Positions 1 through 10,200 of a DNA stretch of 64,000 nucleotides are shown here, in pieces. A program made the translations under genes and the position numbers. The stretch covers positions 145,885 to 209,884 of the forward strand of contig JAEUPP010000079.1 of the NCBI GenBank assembly GCA_016790075.1, read 5' to 3'. Within the stretch, counting starts at the first letter, position 1. Each line of letters starts with the position of its first letter. Below the pieces are notes generated by a model. That model was not told the origin of the DNA and ran no database searches. It saw nothing but the letters and a program-made list of their open reading frames with translations. The DNA is from Rhodanobacteraceae bacterium. Its GTDB lineage: Bacteria > Pseudomonadota > Gammaproteobacteria > Xanthomonadales > Rhodanobacteraceae.

Positions 1-2
1 GC

Positions 3-662
3 ACTCACAACCAGATGGCGCCGTCCAGCGACTTCATCGCGCAGGCCTTCCTGCCGCAGCTGGCACGCATGGGCGCGAATGTGGTGATGACAGTGGAGCG
101 GCACGGCTTCTTTCCCGCCGGTGGTGGCCGCGTCGAGGTTCAGGTCACACCCGCGGCGCTGACGCCGTTGCAGCTGCACGAACGTGGCGAAAGCCGCGGT
201 ATTGATGCAACCGTGCTGCTGCGCAGCCTGCCCTCGCATATCGGTCTGCGCGAGCTCGACACCACTGCACAACAACTGCCGCTGACCAGCCGCGCCCTGC
301 GCGATCTGCCCGGCGGCGCCGGGCCGGCCAATGCGCTGGTGCTGACGGCGACGTTCGAGCAGGTCAGTGAGGTCATCGTCGGCCTCGGCGAGCAGGGCGT
401 CAGCGCCGAGACGGTGGCGAGCTCGGCCACCGACGAACTGCGCACCTACCTCGCGCATGGCGCGCCGGTGGGTACGCATCTGGCCGATCAACTGCTGCTG
501 CCACTGGTGCTTGCCGGCGGCGGAAGTTATGTCACGGGCCGGCCTTCGCTGCATCTGGAAACCAATGCCGCCGTGATTCGCGCGTTCGGTGCCGCTGAGG
601 TGGAGATCCGGCCTGACGACAGCGATCCGCAACGGCGCTATCGCGTCAGCGTTGCTGTCTGA
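3..662 (+). CDS. rtcA: RNA 3'-terminal phosphate cyclase, 3' part (5' end outside window)
   Basis: RtcA converts RNA 3'-phosphate ends to 2',3'-cyclic phosphates using ATP. The reading frame is open to the left edge, and the first codons read THNQMAPSSDFIAQ, a conserved internal RtcA segment, so the true start lies before the window and the ATG at 15 is internal. The segment GTHLADQLLLPLVLAGGG near the C-terminus contains the histidine that forms the covalent AMP adduct in this family. About 219 residues are visible of an expected 340. It converges on the hydrolase gene downstream. Its usual partners rtcB and rtcR are not visible; they could lie to the left. Confidence 0.93.
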   Translation, partial: THNQMAPSSDFIAQAFLPQLARMGANVVMTVERHGFFPAGGGRVEVQVTPAALTPLQLHERGESRGIDATVLLRSLPSHIGLRELDTTAQQLPLTSRALRDLPGGAGPANALVLTATFEQVSEVIVGLGEQGVSAETVASSATDELRTYLAHGAPVGTHLADQLLLPLVLAGGGSYVTGRPSLHLETNAAVIRAFGAAEVEIRPDDSDPQRRYRVSVAV

Positions 663-686
663 GCCAGGCTGTTACCGCCACGCAGG

Positions 687-705
687 CACGCGCGGCCGGC
701 GCGTG
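687..705. terminator. GC-rich hairpin between convergent genes
   Basis: A perfect 7-bp inverted repeat (CACGCGC, loop GGCCG, GCGCGTG) followed by GTTGTATT lies between the stop codons of rtcA and the hydrolase. It could terminate rtcA transcription, but the trailing T tract is poor. Confidence 0.4.
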
Positions 706-712
706 GTTGTAT

Positions 713-1606
713 TCAGGGTGCGGCCAGGGCTGCGTGAATCCGCCGTGCTACCTCGGCGTCCTCGAGGTAGCCGGCGATGCCGTGGCGGTTGTCAGTGAAA
801 TTGTTCACATCTGTCTTGTTTTCAATAGCCGGTTCGACGCGGAAATTGTCTGCATCCAGCGGATAGAGCGCGACGACGTCGCGCGGATCCATGGCGTTGA
901 ACCAGGCGCCGACGTATTGCGGATGTTTGATGGGCTGCAGCCGGCGCCGGATAGCAGTGATCGCCAGTGGTGAGCCCAAGGTCACGAACAGCGGCACCTG
1001 CCAGCGCGCATGGGCCGGCTTTTCCTTGAGTATCTTGTACCCGACGACGGTGCCCAGCGAGTGGCTGACGACCACGGTCGGTCTGTCATCGACCATGGCC
1101 GCACGCACGCCCTCGTCGATCACGTCCGTGATGTTGCGGTTGTACAGGTATTCCGCTACGTCTTCCGTCGCCAGCGCAATGCTCAGTTTGCTCGCCTTCG
1201 GCACTTTCCGGTCCAGCGCGATCAGGATTTTCTGCACCCATTCCCAGTTCTGTACACCGCGTTCCCGTATCTGCGCCGCATCGACGGCCGCAATCTCGTC
1301 CCGGGTAATTTCCCGGGATTCGGCAACTTGCTCCAGCCAGTCGACCGCGAACTGGCGCTGGTCAGCCGGCAACGAGGTGCCGCGCATGATCACGCTCGCC
1401 ACCTGGTCCTGCGGCACGCCTTCGACACGATCAAACAACGCCTGGCCGTAGTACGGAAAAGCGATGTCGCTTTCGGCGATGGGCAACTCAAGCCCGCTCT
1501 TGGCCATGCCCTTGCGCAGGGATTCCACCCAGGCGTCCTTGAGCTCCTGCGGATCCTTGTTTTCCTGTGCCCGGCCGTGAATCAGCACTAGTCGACGCGT
1601 TGCCAT
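713..1606 (-). CDS. alpha/beta-hydrolase, partner of the caspase-like protein
   Basis: A 297-residue protein that begins with a hydrophobic strand ending in a His-Gly (RLVLIHGRAQ, residues 5-14). It has a nucleophile elbow SHSLG around Ser183, as in lipase/esterase alpha/beta-hydrolases, and no signal peptide, so it is probably cytoplasmic. I chose the ATG at 1606 because GGAG sits about 9 bases upstream and the fold starts there; a longer frame to 1672 adds an unlikely Arg-rich extension. The start overlaps the 3' end of the caspase gene by 19 bases, so the two are probably translationally coupled. The substrate cannot be told from sequence. The catalytic acid and His are not assigned with confidence. 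Confidence 0.75.
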   Translation of the reverse strand: MATRRLVLIHGRAQENKDPQELKDAWVESLRKGMAKSGLELPIAESDIAFPYYGQALFDRVEGVPQDQVASVIMRGTSLPADQRQFAVDWLEQVAESREITRDEIAAVDAAQIRERGVQNWEWVQKILIALDRKVPKASKLSIALATEDVAEYLYNRNITDVIDEGVRAAMVDDRPTVVVSHSLGTVVGYKILKEKPAHARWQVPLFVTLGSPLAITAIRRRLQPIKHPQYVGAWFNAMDPRDVVALYPLDADNFRVEPAIENKTDVNNFTDNRHGIAGYLEDAEVARRIHAALAAP

Positions 1607-3369
1607 GGCGATGCTCCTCTGAAATAGGTCGAACGCAGCCGGTCCACTCCGGCGGCGTCGAATTGGGTCCACAGGGAGTCCAGCAGATACGGCTGCAGGG
1701 CTTCACCGTCCTGGGCCAGGCGCACCCGCTGGGTGTGCAGGTAGACCCAGCCCTGGGTCAGCAGCGGAAACAGTCCGAATACCTGATCCGGCGCTGTGGC
1801 CAGGCCCTCGTTGAGCACGCCGGCCAGCAGCGCGACATCAAATAGCGAGGCACCCAGGTCGCTGCGCAGGTAGCCGTGCATTTCCCGCAGATGGGCGTGG
1901 TCACGGCAGTCACGATAGGCATAGGCGGCGTAGACCGCGAGCGCGGGGTCTACGCCCTTGAGCAGCTGCATGCGCCGAGCGAGCAACGCCGCATCGTCAC
2001 CTTCGAGACGGAACGCACCGTTACGGCTGGCCGCTGCAGCAACCTGGCGCAACGTCTGCAGTTCACGTGCACGCCGCTGGTAGTCAGCTGCACGCCAGGT
2101 ATTGGCCGAGGGTTCGTAGGCCAGATCGATGAACTCGCCGTCATCGAACTTCAGCGCGCCTACGAAACCGGGAATGGCCGGCACCACAACCCCGGCACCG
2201 TTGTCGAGCACCAGCAGTACGACGGGGCGGCCCTGTTGCGGGCTTACCCGTATCACGTCACGCGCCGGACCAAGCTGCTCGACGCGTGCCCCCAGTGCGA
2301 AGACTTCACGTGCACGCATGCCGCGCAGCTTCAGGCCGCATTGGGTCTCGAATTGACTCGGGCCTGCTGCATCGGTAACCGAGAGGAGCTCGGCAACGGT
2401 ATCGGGCTGGCGCAAGGCCAGTGCAACCAGTGATGTCGACGAGGCACGCAGATTCACCGGCAGCGTCGGTACCACGATAGCGCTGGTGTTGGATGCGCCC
2501 CGGCTGCCGAAACCAAAACTCGTACCTGGCCCCGTAATCACCGACGTATCCGCGGGTTCCGGCTCCGGCCCGTCAGGCCGGCCGACACGACGCGCAAGCC
2601 AGGCATCCGGATCGGAGGTGATGCGCGCGTCGGGAACCTGCACGATGGCCTTGGCGAGATTGCGGTCACGTATCGTGCGCGAGACCGCCCGGCCGAGATG
2701 ATCACGCAAGCGCCGCGGGCGTATCAGCCCAATTTCGTCGCCTTGCTCGCGTACCCAGTCAATCACATCGGGCGCCTCAAACTCCAGCGCCTTCTTTAGC
2801 GCATCGGTATACAGCGCCGTGAATCCCGAAGCCGCATCGGCATCATTGCTGACTTCAAACGCCGGGCGCCCCAGTGAAGCACCAAAGAACAGATCAACCG
2901 GTTTTTCGGTACCACTGGGCTCTTCGTTGGCAAAGATGCCGCTGCCGCTGACGTTCTGCAGCCCTATGCTGCCCGCTGCCGTGCGGCAGGCGTCGGAGAT
3001 AAAGACGACATGCGGCACGCCGCAGTAATACGCCTGCTCGACACTGATCGTCACGCTGATGACTTCATGCGCACGCGCCGGCGCGTCGCTGAGCAGCCAG
3101 CATTCGTGCCGGGCGACGTTGATCCCATGCCCGGCGAAGTAGACGAACAGCTGCTCGACGTCCCCGGGTTTGAGCACGTCGGCAATCGTGTCGAAGACCT
3201 GGGTGAATGTGACCTTGGCGCCTCCGGCATCCGTCAGTAACTCGCGCCGTTCGAACTTCTGCGCGCTGGCCCAGCCGTCATACAGGCGCTTTGCTCCGGC
3301 GGCCGCATCCTTCAGCGGGGTGAGACCACCAGCCCTGTCGACACCGATAAACACCGCCGCCTTGGCCAT
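1588..3369 (-). CDS. caspase-family (peptidase C14-like) protein
   Basis: A 593-residue protein. Residues 1 to about 250 form a caspase-like fold with the catalytic dyad visible as His81 in YFAGHG and Cys128 in ISDACR. The rest (about 250-593) is unrecognised, perhaps a sensor or substrate domain. There is no signal peptide or clear membrane segment. The ATG at 3369 has GGAGA 6 bases upstream; the ORF extension to 3414 is unsupported. It is first in a two-gene operon with the overlapping hydrolase gene. Bacterial caspase homologues act in proteolytic signalling and in some defence systems; the role here is open. Confidence 0.85.
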   Translation of the reverse strand: MAKAAVFIGVDRAGGLTPLKDAAAGAKRLYDGWASAQKFERRELLTDAGGAKVTFTQVFDTIADVLKPGDVEQLFVYFAGHGINVARHECWLLSDAPARAHEVISVTISVEQAYYCGVPHVVFISDACRTAAGSIGLQNVSGSGIFANEEPSGTEKPVDLFFGASLGRPAFEVSNDADAASGFTALYTDALKKALEFEAPDVIDWVREQGDEIGLIRPRRLRDHLGRAVSRTIRDRNLAKAIVQVPDARITSDPDAWLARRVGRPDGPEPEPADTSVITGPGTSFGFGSRGASNTSAIVVPTLPVNLRASSTSLVALALRQPDTVAELLSVTDAAGPSQFETQCGLKLRGMRAREVFALGARVEQLGPARDVIRVSPQQGRPVVLLVLDNGAGVVVPAIPGFVGALKFDDGEFIDLAYEPSANTWRAADYQRRARELQTLRQVAAAASRNGAFRLEGDDAALLARRMQLLKGVDPALAVYAAYAYRDCRDHAHLREMHGYLRSDLGASLFDVALLAGVLNEGLATAPDQVFGLFPLLTQGWVYLHTQRVRLAQDGEALQPYLLDSLWTQFDAAGVDRLRSTYFRGASPWQRVD

Positions 3370-3591
3370 AACGTTCTCCGAAGGTCGGCCCGCGCCTAGG
3401 AGCGCTGGCCACAAGTCCGTTCGTCCACGTTTCGCAATGTGCCGGGCATGGTACGCCAGCTTCGCTCACGGGGGTGAACGTCGCCGGCGCAAGAATCGTC
3501 TTTTCGTTTTTCCCGCCGCAAACCCGTTCCATGACCAGGCTCTGGCGCTGCGGTTGCCGCACCACCTCAGCTCGCCAGGCCTGAACGCGTA

Positions 3592-5418
3592 TTACGGCAG
3601 TGCGAGGTGACCCGCCTCCAGCGCCTTGCCCAGGCCCCGCGGGGTGGTTTCGATGACGGCGTCCGCGGGAAGCTCTGTCTTGCCCTCCAGTTGCGCCCAG
3701 ACCTGATCAAGGGCGCGGTAGACATAGGGCAACAGCGGCAGATAGACCGCACCGTACTGCGGCAGACCAAGAAAGGCATCGAAATGCTGCACGTGGCGGA
3801 CCTGCCAGTAGCGCAGATCAGCGCCAGCGGCTCTGGCGGCGGCGACATAGGGTGCACTGCTGAATGCCGCTGGCACCAGGCCGTCGTCAAGGCCGTGCAC
3901 GACGATGACAGGCAGTCCTTTGCGTGGCAGTCCGGCGCGCGTGGCCACAATGCCCTGCTTGACTCGCCGGGCAGCCGCCTCGTTGCCAGCCCATAACGCT
4001 CGCAGACAGTTCAGCGCCGTCTGCGGTTCTGCCGGATCGGCGACACGAAGGCTGATACCAGCGCCTGGCGGTATGCCACTCGCGTCTGACCACCAGGCAG
4101 CACGTTCGGCTGGAGTGCTTGCGCGAGTGCTGCCGTCGCTGTTCAGCGCGGAAAAACCGGCAATGCAGGGCTCCTCGCCGGCAGCGTAACGGCCATAGGC
4201 GGACGCATAGGTCGCGGCCACCGTGCGCCATAGATCGAACGTGACACTGATCGCACCAGCGCGCAGCGCAGCATCGGTCCAGCCGCTGGCACGCAATGCG
4301 TCGTAGGCCGCGGTTTGCCGTGTGCCGAGATCGTCGCCACCGATCAATCCAGCTGCCGCCGCCGCCGCACAGCGCTGATCGATATCGGCGACGGCCGGCA
4401 GACCGAGCTTGGGCAGCGCACAAGGCATCAGCAAGGCCGCTTCGGTCGCATAGTCGAACAGCGGACGCGCCGCTGAGCCCTCGCTGTAGATATTGGGCTC
4501 CCCGGCGACCACAGCGCGCAGCCAGTCACCATCGAGTTCGGCCGCGCGCAGCACCGCGCCGCCGCCGTTGGAAATGCCGACGGCGATCACACGCGTGTTC
4601 TCGAACGTGAACGGTGCGTGCTGGGGCAGGGCGTGATTCAGCGCATGCAGGCCGTATTCGGCCGCCTGCTTCACGTGCAGGCCCCAATCGGCTTCGGGGT
4701 TGTCCTTGGAGTGGGCGTGCTTGAATGCAATACCTGCTACGGCATTGCTGTCGGGCTTGAACGCGAGCGCCTCATCGTCCTTGCCCAGCGTACCGTCGAT
4801 ACGCACGCCGCGGCGCTGCGCAAGGTCGTAATAGTCCGTGCCGGCCCCCTTGTCGGTATAGGCAACGGCGCAGCCTTTTGGCAGCGCCCAGGGGGCGGCC
4901 ACCGCGATCGCCCCGTAGACGCCGCGTGAACCCGACGAAGCCGTAACAACAAGACAGCGCCGGTTACTGTCGAACGTATCGGGAATCTGGGTGAGCACAC
5001 GGTGCGGCTGCGTTGCGCCGGGCACGGTCGCGAAGGCCTGGTACTCGCGCCCCGGAATATCGGGCAGTGAACCGTATACCGTGCCGAAACCACCGGCGGG
5101 GGTGAGATCGGCAATCCCGCGCCAATTGCTCCAGATTGCCCGGCGGCGCAGCTCCGTCGGCGTCGGTGCTTCCGCATTGGCGAATGCCGGCGGCGCCATT
5201 GAGCGCAGGCCTGCAAGCCCCAGGCCGGCGCTGAGCAGATCGTCGCCGTTGCGATGCTCGCTCACGCGCTGGACTTTGAACATGGCGGTCTTCTCCGCGG
5301 CACTCAGCGGCGCCGGCTTGGCAGCGGATACGGTCGGCAGCGACGGCGTCTGGCTGCAGGCGGTGAGCAGCGCTGCCAGCGCTGGTGCCACAGCGCGCAG
5401 AATCGAGGTGATGGTCAT
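3592..5418 (-). CDS. 3-hydroxybutyrate-oligomer hydrolase, putative lipoprotein
   Basis: A 608-residue protein of the D-(-)-3-hydroxybutyrate oligomer hydrolase family, which cleaves soluble 3HB oligomers from PHB breakdown to monomers. The N-terminus MTITSILRAV is followed by a hydrophobic stretch and the lipobox LLTAC (Cys21), so it is likely membrane-anchored in the periplasm or outer membrane. The nucleophile motif GISNGGG lies near residue 283, and the segment VVTASSGSRGVYGAI is typical of the family. The ATG at 5418 starts the signal peptide; no strong ribosome-binding site is seen. It is divergent from the 3HB dehydrogenase gene, whose substrate it would supply. Confidence 0.88.
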   Translation of the reverse strand: MTITSILRAVAPALAALLTACSQTPSLPTVSAAKPAPLSAAEKTAMFKVQRVSEHRNGDDLLSAGLGLAGLRSMAPPAFANAEAPTPTELRRRAIWSNWRGIADLTPAGGFGTVYGSLPDIPGREYQAFATVPGATQPHRVLTQIPDTFDSNRRCLVVTASSGSRGVYGAIAVAAPWALPKGCAVAYTDKGAGTDYYDLAQRRGVRIDGTLGKDDEALAFKPDSNAVAGIAFKHAHSKDNPEADWGLHVKQAAEYGLHALNHALPQHAPFTFENTRVIAVGISNGGGAVLRAAELDGDWLRAVVAGEPNIYSEGSAARPLFDYATEAALLMPCALPKLGLPAVADIDQRCAAAAAAGLIGGDDLGTRQTAAYDALRASGWTDAALRAGAISVTFDLWRTVAATYASAYGRYAAGEEPCIAGFSALNSDGSTRASTPAERAAWWSDASGIPPGAGISLRVADPAEPQTALNCLRALWAGNEAAARRVKQGIVATRAGLPRKGLPVIVVHGLDDGLVPAAFSSAPYVAAARAAGADLRYWQVRHVQHFDAFLGLPQYGAVYLPLLPYVYRALDQVWAQLEGKTELPADAVIETTPRGLGKALEAGHLALP

Positions 5419-5642
5419 GCGCCAACCGTACCAAGGTGCAGCGACTCGGCTATCGTACTTTCGTACCAGGCCGGCGCGGGAGTCGCCTGCTAAGGTGGCC
5501 ATTCGACGGGTGACCGAACGGTTTCGCTGCCTTTCAGCTCGCTGCTCCACTGCATCCGCAGCGCGCCGGAGCGGAGCGGTGATCGCCCTGCCGCAAAGTA
5601 ACTAACGCATCACCACACCAGGCTGGACCACGGAGTATTGCA
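5419..5642. promoter_or_regulatory. divergent promoter region, oligomer hydrolase / bdhA
   Basis: A 224-base divergent intergenic region that must hold the promoters for both 3HB genes. GGAG about 9 bases before the bdhA ATG is a plausible ribosome-binding site. I found no confident -35/-10 pair or operator. Confidence 0.5.
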
Positions 5643-6407
5643 ATGACCCAACGCTGCATCCTGATCACCGGCGCCGGCAGTGGCATCGGCGCCGGCATAG
5701 CCACGGAGCTGGCCGCAGCCGGACATCATCTTGTATTGACCGACCTGGAGCGCAGCGCGGTCGACGCGGTGGCGGCGCAGATCCTCGCTGCCGGCGGCTC
5801 GGCCGAAGCCCTCGCACTGAACGTTACTTCGGACGACAGCGTCGCGGCCGCACTGGCCGCCGTGACCCGGCCCGTCGACGTGCTGATCAACAACGCTGGC
5901 CTGCAACACGTGGCTCCGCTGGAGGAATTTCCCGTAGACAAATGGGATTTCCTGGTCCAGGTCATGCTGGTCGGTGTGGCGCGGCTGACCCGTGCGGTAT
6001 TGCCCGGCATGCGCGAACGCGGCTTTGGCCGTATCGTGAATATCGGTTCCATCCATTCGCTGGTGGCCAGCCCGTTCAAGAGTGCCTATGTCGCGGCCAA
6101 GCACGGACTGGTTGGCTTCTCGAAAGTCGTCGCACTGGAAACCGCAAGCACGGACATCACCATCAACACTATCTGCCCGACCTACGTGAAGACGCCGCTG
6201 GTCGACAAGCAGATCGCCGATCAGGCACGCACACGCGGCATTCCGGAGTCACAGGTCGTCAGCGACGTGATGCTCAAGCCCATGCCCAAGGGCGTGTTCA
6301 TCGGCTTTGACGAACTCGCCGGCATCAGCGCGTTCCTGATCTCGACCGCTGCGCGCAATATCACCGGCCAGACGATTACCGTCGACGGCGGCTGGACCAT
6401 ACAGTAG
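5643..6407 (+). CDS. bdhA: 3-hydroxybutyrate dehydrogenase (SDR family)
   Basis: A 254-residue short-chain dehydrogenase that oxidises (R)-3-hydroxybutyrate to acetoacetate with NAD+. Visible motifs are the nucleotide-binding TGAGSGIG (residues 9-16), the NNAG motif, the catalytic Ser in NIGSIHSLVASPFKSAY with YVAAKHG, and the C-terminal TGQTITVDGGW. The IHSLVASPFKSAYVAAKHG segment is characteristic of 3-hydroxybutyrate dehydrogenases rather than 3-ketoacyl-ACP reductases. Length is normal. It is followed after 14 bases by the response-regulator gene, with which it may be cotranscribed. Confidence 0.93.
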   Translation: MTQRCILITGAGSGIGAGIATELAAAGHHLVLTDLERSAVDAVAAQILAAGGSAEALALNVTSDDSVAAALAAVTRPVDVLINNAGLQHVAPLEEFPVDKWDFLVQVMLVGVARLTRAVLPGMRERGFGRIVNIGSIHSLVASPFKSAYVAAKHGLVGFSKVVALETASTDITINTICPTYVKTPLVDKQIADQARTRGIPESQVVSDVMLKPMPKGVFIGFDELAGISAFLISTAARNITGQTITVDGGWTIQ

Positions 6408-6421
6408 CCCCGCGCAGCGCC

Positions 6422-7081
6422 ATGCCCTGTCTGCTGATCGCCGACGACCATCCCCTGTTCCGTGCCGCATTGCGCAGCGCCGCCGTCGATGCGGTTGCGG
6501 CGCTGGAGGTGCGTGAGGCCGATTCGCTGGACGGTGTCCTGGCCACACTGGAGCGGGAGCCGGATATCGATCTCGTGCTGCTCGACCTGCATATGCCGGG
6601 CAATCACGGCCTCGCTGGACTGGCTGCCCTGCGCGCGCAGCATCCAGGCGTAGCCGTCGTCGTTGTTTCAGCCAATGACGATCCGCAGGTAGTACGCCGC
6701 GCACTCGACCACGGTGCGGCAGGTTATCTGCCCAAGAGTGCCGGTCTCGACGAACTGCGCGACGCAATCCGCAGCGTACTGGCCTGCGAACAATGGCTGC
6801 CGACAAACCTGCGCAACAGTGTTGCGCGGGCGCCCTCTTCAATACGCGACACGCATCTTGCGGCCCGGCTGGCAAGCCTGTCGCCGCAGCAGTTTCGCGT
6901 GCTGACGCTGGTTGCCGAGGGCCTGCTCAACAAACAGATCGCCGATCGCCTCAATGTGCAGGAACGCACCGTCAAGGCCCACCTGACCGCAATCTTCGAT
7001 CGCCTCGGCGTGCGCAACCGCACTCAGGCCAGCGTGGTGCTGCGTGAGCTCGAGCTCAGCGATCCGGCGAGGCGGCTCTGA
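6422..7081 (+). CDS. NarL/LuxR-family response regulator (CrbR/ErdR-like)
   Basis: A 219-residue response regulator. The receiver domain has the acidic pair ADDHP near the N-terminus, phospho-acceptor Asp55 in LLDLHMPG and a Lys in GYLPKSAG. A LuxR-type helix-turn-helix occupies the last ~65 residues (SPQQFRVLTLVAEGLLNKQIA, VKAHLTAIFDRLGV). It converges with a kinase carrying a symporter domain. That pairing matches CrbS/CrbR (MxtR/ErdR) systems, which in other gammaproteobacteria control acetate and short-chain carbon use. Here the neighbours suggest control of 3-hydroxybutyrate catabolism; that target is inferred. Confidence 0.85.
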   Translation: MPCLLIADDHPLFRAALRSAAVDAVAALEVREADSLDGVLATLEREPDIDLVLLDLHMPGNHGLAGLAALRAQHPGVAVVVVSANDDPQVVRRALDHGAAGYLPKSAGLDELRDAIRSVLACEQWLPTNLRNSVARAPSSIRDTHLAARLASLSPQQFRVLTLVAEGLLNKQIADRLNVQERTVKAHLTAIFDRLGVRNRTQASVVLRELELSDPARRL

Positions 7082-7208
7082 GCGGTGCAGACAACACTGT
7101 TTGCGCGCTATCCGGTGCCGGTCGGAATCAGGGTCGCTCTGGCTCGGCCGCCGTGATCAGCTATCGCGAACAAGCACCGGGTACTTCTCGCGGTTTTGCG
7201 CACACGCC

Positions 7209-7225
7209 GAGGTGCCGGGCACCTC
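7209..7225. terminator. hairpin at the 3' end of the kinase gene
   Basis: GAGGTGC and GCACCTC form a perfect 7-bp stem with a 3-base loop that overlaps the kinase stop codon, between two convergent genes. There is no U tract, so terminator function is uncertain. Confidence 0.3.
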
Positions 7226-10200
7226 AGCGCGCCATCGTCGCTACCAGTACCCGATCAAGCACCGACTTCAACGCCAGCGGTTTGATGGGTTTGATCAGCA
7301 GCGGCAACCCGGTCTCTGCCACGGTTCTGCGGGTTGCATCGCCGCTGTCGGCGCTGAGGATCAGCGCGGGACGCGGGGCGAACTGCTTGCACAGGCGTTG
7401 GTAGAGCGCAACGCCGGTATCCCCGTCGTCGAGATGGAAGTCGAACAGCCAGAGATCGGTTTCGCCCTGCCCAAGTTGCTCCCTGGCTTCCGCGTCACAG
7501 GCTGCGGTGCCCACCGCGCAACCCCAGCCCTGCAGCAGGCGCTGCAGCGCTTCCCGCGAGACAGCGTCGTTGTCGACGACGAGTACGCGCAGGCCACATA
7601 GACGTGATACAGGTTTGCTATCACCCGCACCGTCACGCACAGGACTTGGCACGCGCGGCAGCGTGATACCGAAGACCGTGCCATGGCCAACACGGCTGCG
7701 CAGCGTCAACGGCGCATTGAGCAGCTGCGCCATGCGTTCGGCGATGGCAAGGCCCAGCCCCAGGCCTACGCCGGCCGCATCGTCGCCGCGGCGGAATTCT
7801 TCGAAGATGACGCGCTGCTGTTCGGGTGTTATGCCAGGGCCGGTATCGTGCACCACGACCTGCAGCGACGTACCGCGGCGGCGCAAGCCCAGCACTATGC
7901 GGCCCTGTGCGGTATAGCGCACCGCATTGGCGAGGAAATTCTGCAGCACGCGGCGCAGCAGCTGGGGATCGCTGCGTACCCAGGCTCCACTCCGGTGATA
8001 ACGCAAGGTTAGCCTCCGCTCGGCTGCGAGCGCACGGAACTCCGAGGCAAGCGGATCGAGCACGTCCGTGAGCGGAAACTCGCGCAGCTGCGGTGTCAGT
8101 CCGCCGGCTTCGAGCCGCGACATATCGAGCAGGCCGGTCAGCAGATCCGTCGTCGAATCGAGTGCGCCCCGTGTCTGCGCAACGAGTTTGCGCGGTTCCG
8201 GCGCGGTGATCTGCTGCGCCAGCGCATCGGTGAACAGGTGGGCTGCATGCAGGGGCTGCAACAGATCATGGCCGACCGCGGCGAGAAAACGGCTCTTGGC
8301 TTCATTGGCGCGCTCGGCTTCGTGCTTGGCCTGTTGCAGCAGACTGGTGCGCTCGGCAACGCGCTGCTCCAGGGTTTCGTTGGCCCGCATCAGCGCCGCT
8401 TCGGCATGGCGGAATGCGGTCACGTCGGTGAAGGTCGCCACAAAACCGCCGCTGGGCATGGGGTTGCCGCGGATTTCAATGATGCTGCCGTCGGGAAACA
8501 CACGTTCGGACAGATGCGGTGTGCCAGCGCGCATATGCTGTAGCCGGCGCTCCAGCGCCGCGTCGGCGTGGTCGCGATGTGGCAGGCGCTGCAGCGCCCA
8601 GGCTGCGAGTTCGGCCACAGGCGCGCCGACGCGCAACATGTTTTCAGGAAAACAGAACAATTCCACATAGCGCCGATTCCAGGCTACAAGGCGCAGCTGT
8701 GCATCGACCACGCTGATGCCCTGGCTCATGTTCTCCAGCGCCGCTTCGAGCAGGCGCTGGTTGAAGCGCAGCTCCTGCGAGACCTCGCCGACGATGGCCG
8801 CCACGGTTTCCAGTTCCGCCGCGGCTTCGCGTTGTGCGGCATCGAGCAGCAGGCGCGCTGAGGCGCTGCCCAGCACAGCGGCAAGTTCATGCTCGACGCT
8901 GGCCTCGATCGCCGCCGGCACAGCACCACGTGCCGGCGCTGCGCGCAACAATTCATCAAGACGCGACTCGGACAGGAAGCGGCGGCCGGCATTGCGCAAC
9001 GCGCGTTGATCAAAGCCGAGCTTTTCACGCAACGGGCCAGGCCGCCACGCGGCCAGTGCGAACGTAATCAGCGTGCCCACGAACAGGCTGGCACCCACGG
9101 CGCGGCCCAGACGGCTCCAGCCAGTGAGTCCGAACAGGGCGTCGGGCGCCAGCCAGGGCTGACCGTATATCCCGTGCTGCAGCCAGTCTGGCTCGACGCC
9201 GCGCACCTGTGCAGCGAGCGGCAACAGCAAGGCCCAGCACCAGGTCGCGAACCCTGCGGCAATGCCTGCGATAACCGCCCGCGGTGGCGTCTGCGGCCGC
9301 CATACGGCAAACGCAAGCGCCGGGGTCAGGGTTGCCAGCGCCGAGAACGAGACAGCACCCACATCAGCCAAGGCTTCGTTGCCGGCGATAAGCCGGTTAT
9401 AAGCCCAGGCCAGCAGCATGATCATCGCGATGCCCACGCGGCGCAGCAGCAGCACCGTGCCACGCAGATCGCCGCCTTCGCGCGACCACGCCGTGCGCAG
9501 CAATCCAGGCGCCAGCCAATGGTTGCCTATCATCAGACTCAGGCTCAGCGTACTGACGACGATCATCCCCGTCGCTGCGCTGAGACCGCCGAGAAATGCG
9601 AGCAGGGCCAGCCCCTCCTGCCCCTGCGCCAACGGCAGCGCCAGCACATAGAGATCCGACGACAGGCCGCTGCCGCCCAGCAGTGTATCCCCGGCCTGGG
9701 CCAGCGGCAGCAGGGGCAGCGCGATCAGCAACAGATACAGCGGAAACAGCCAGCGCGCCGTGCGTACATGGGTCTCGTCACGGCACTCGACCACGCCAAT
9801 ATGAAACTGATGCGGCAAAGTGAACATGGCCAGCGCCCCGAGCAGCACCAGCGGCAGGAAGCCACCGGCGGTTGCGCGCGGCGGTGGTGCCGCGATCTGC
9901 TCCGGGAGATCCAGCCCGAACAGCACAAAGGCGCCAAGAGCCAGCATGGCCGTCAGTTTGAACAGCGACTCAAATGCAATCGCGAGCACAATGCCGCGAT
10001 TATGTTCGGCCGCGCTCACGCGCCGCGTACCGAACAGCATGGCGAACAGTGCCATGGCCAGCGCGACGTAGAGCGCGCCGTCCTGCCACAGCATCTGCGG
10101 CGCTGTAGCCGGCGAACGCGTCAACACCGCGTAGCTCATGGATACAGCCTTGAGCTGCAGCGCGATGTAGGGAATCAAGCCAAGCGCGGCGACTACGGTC

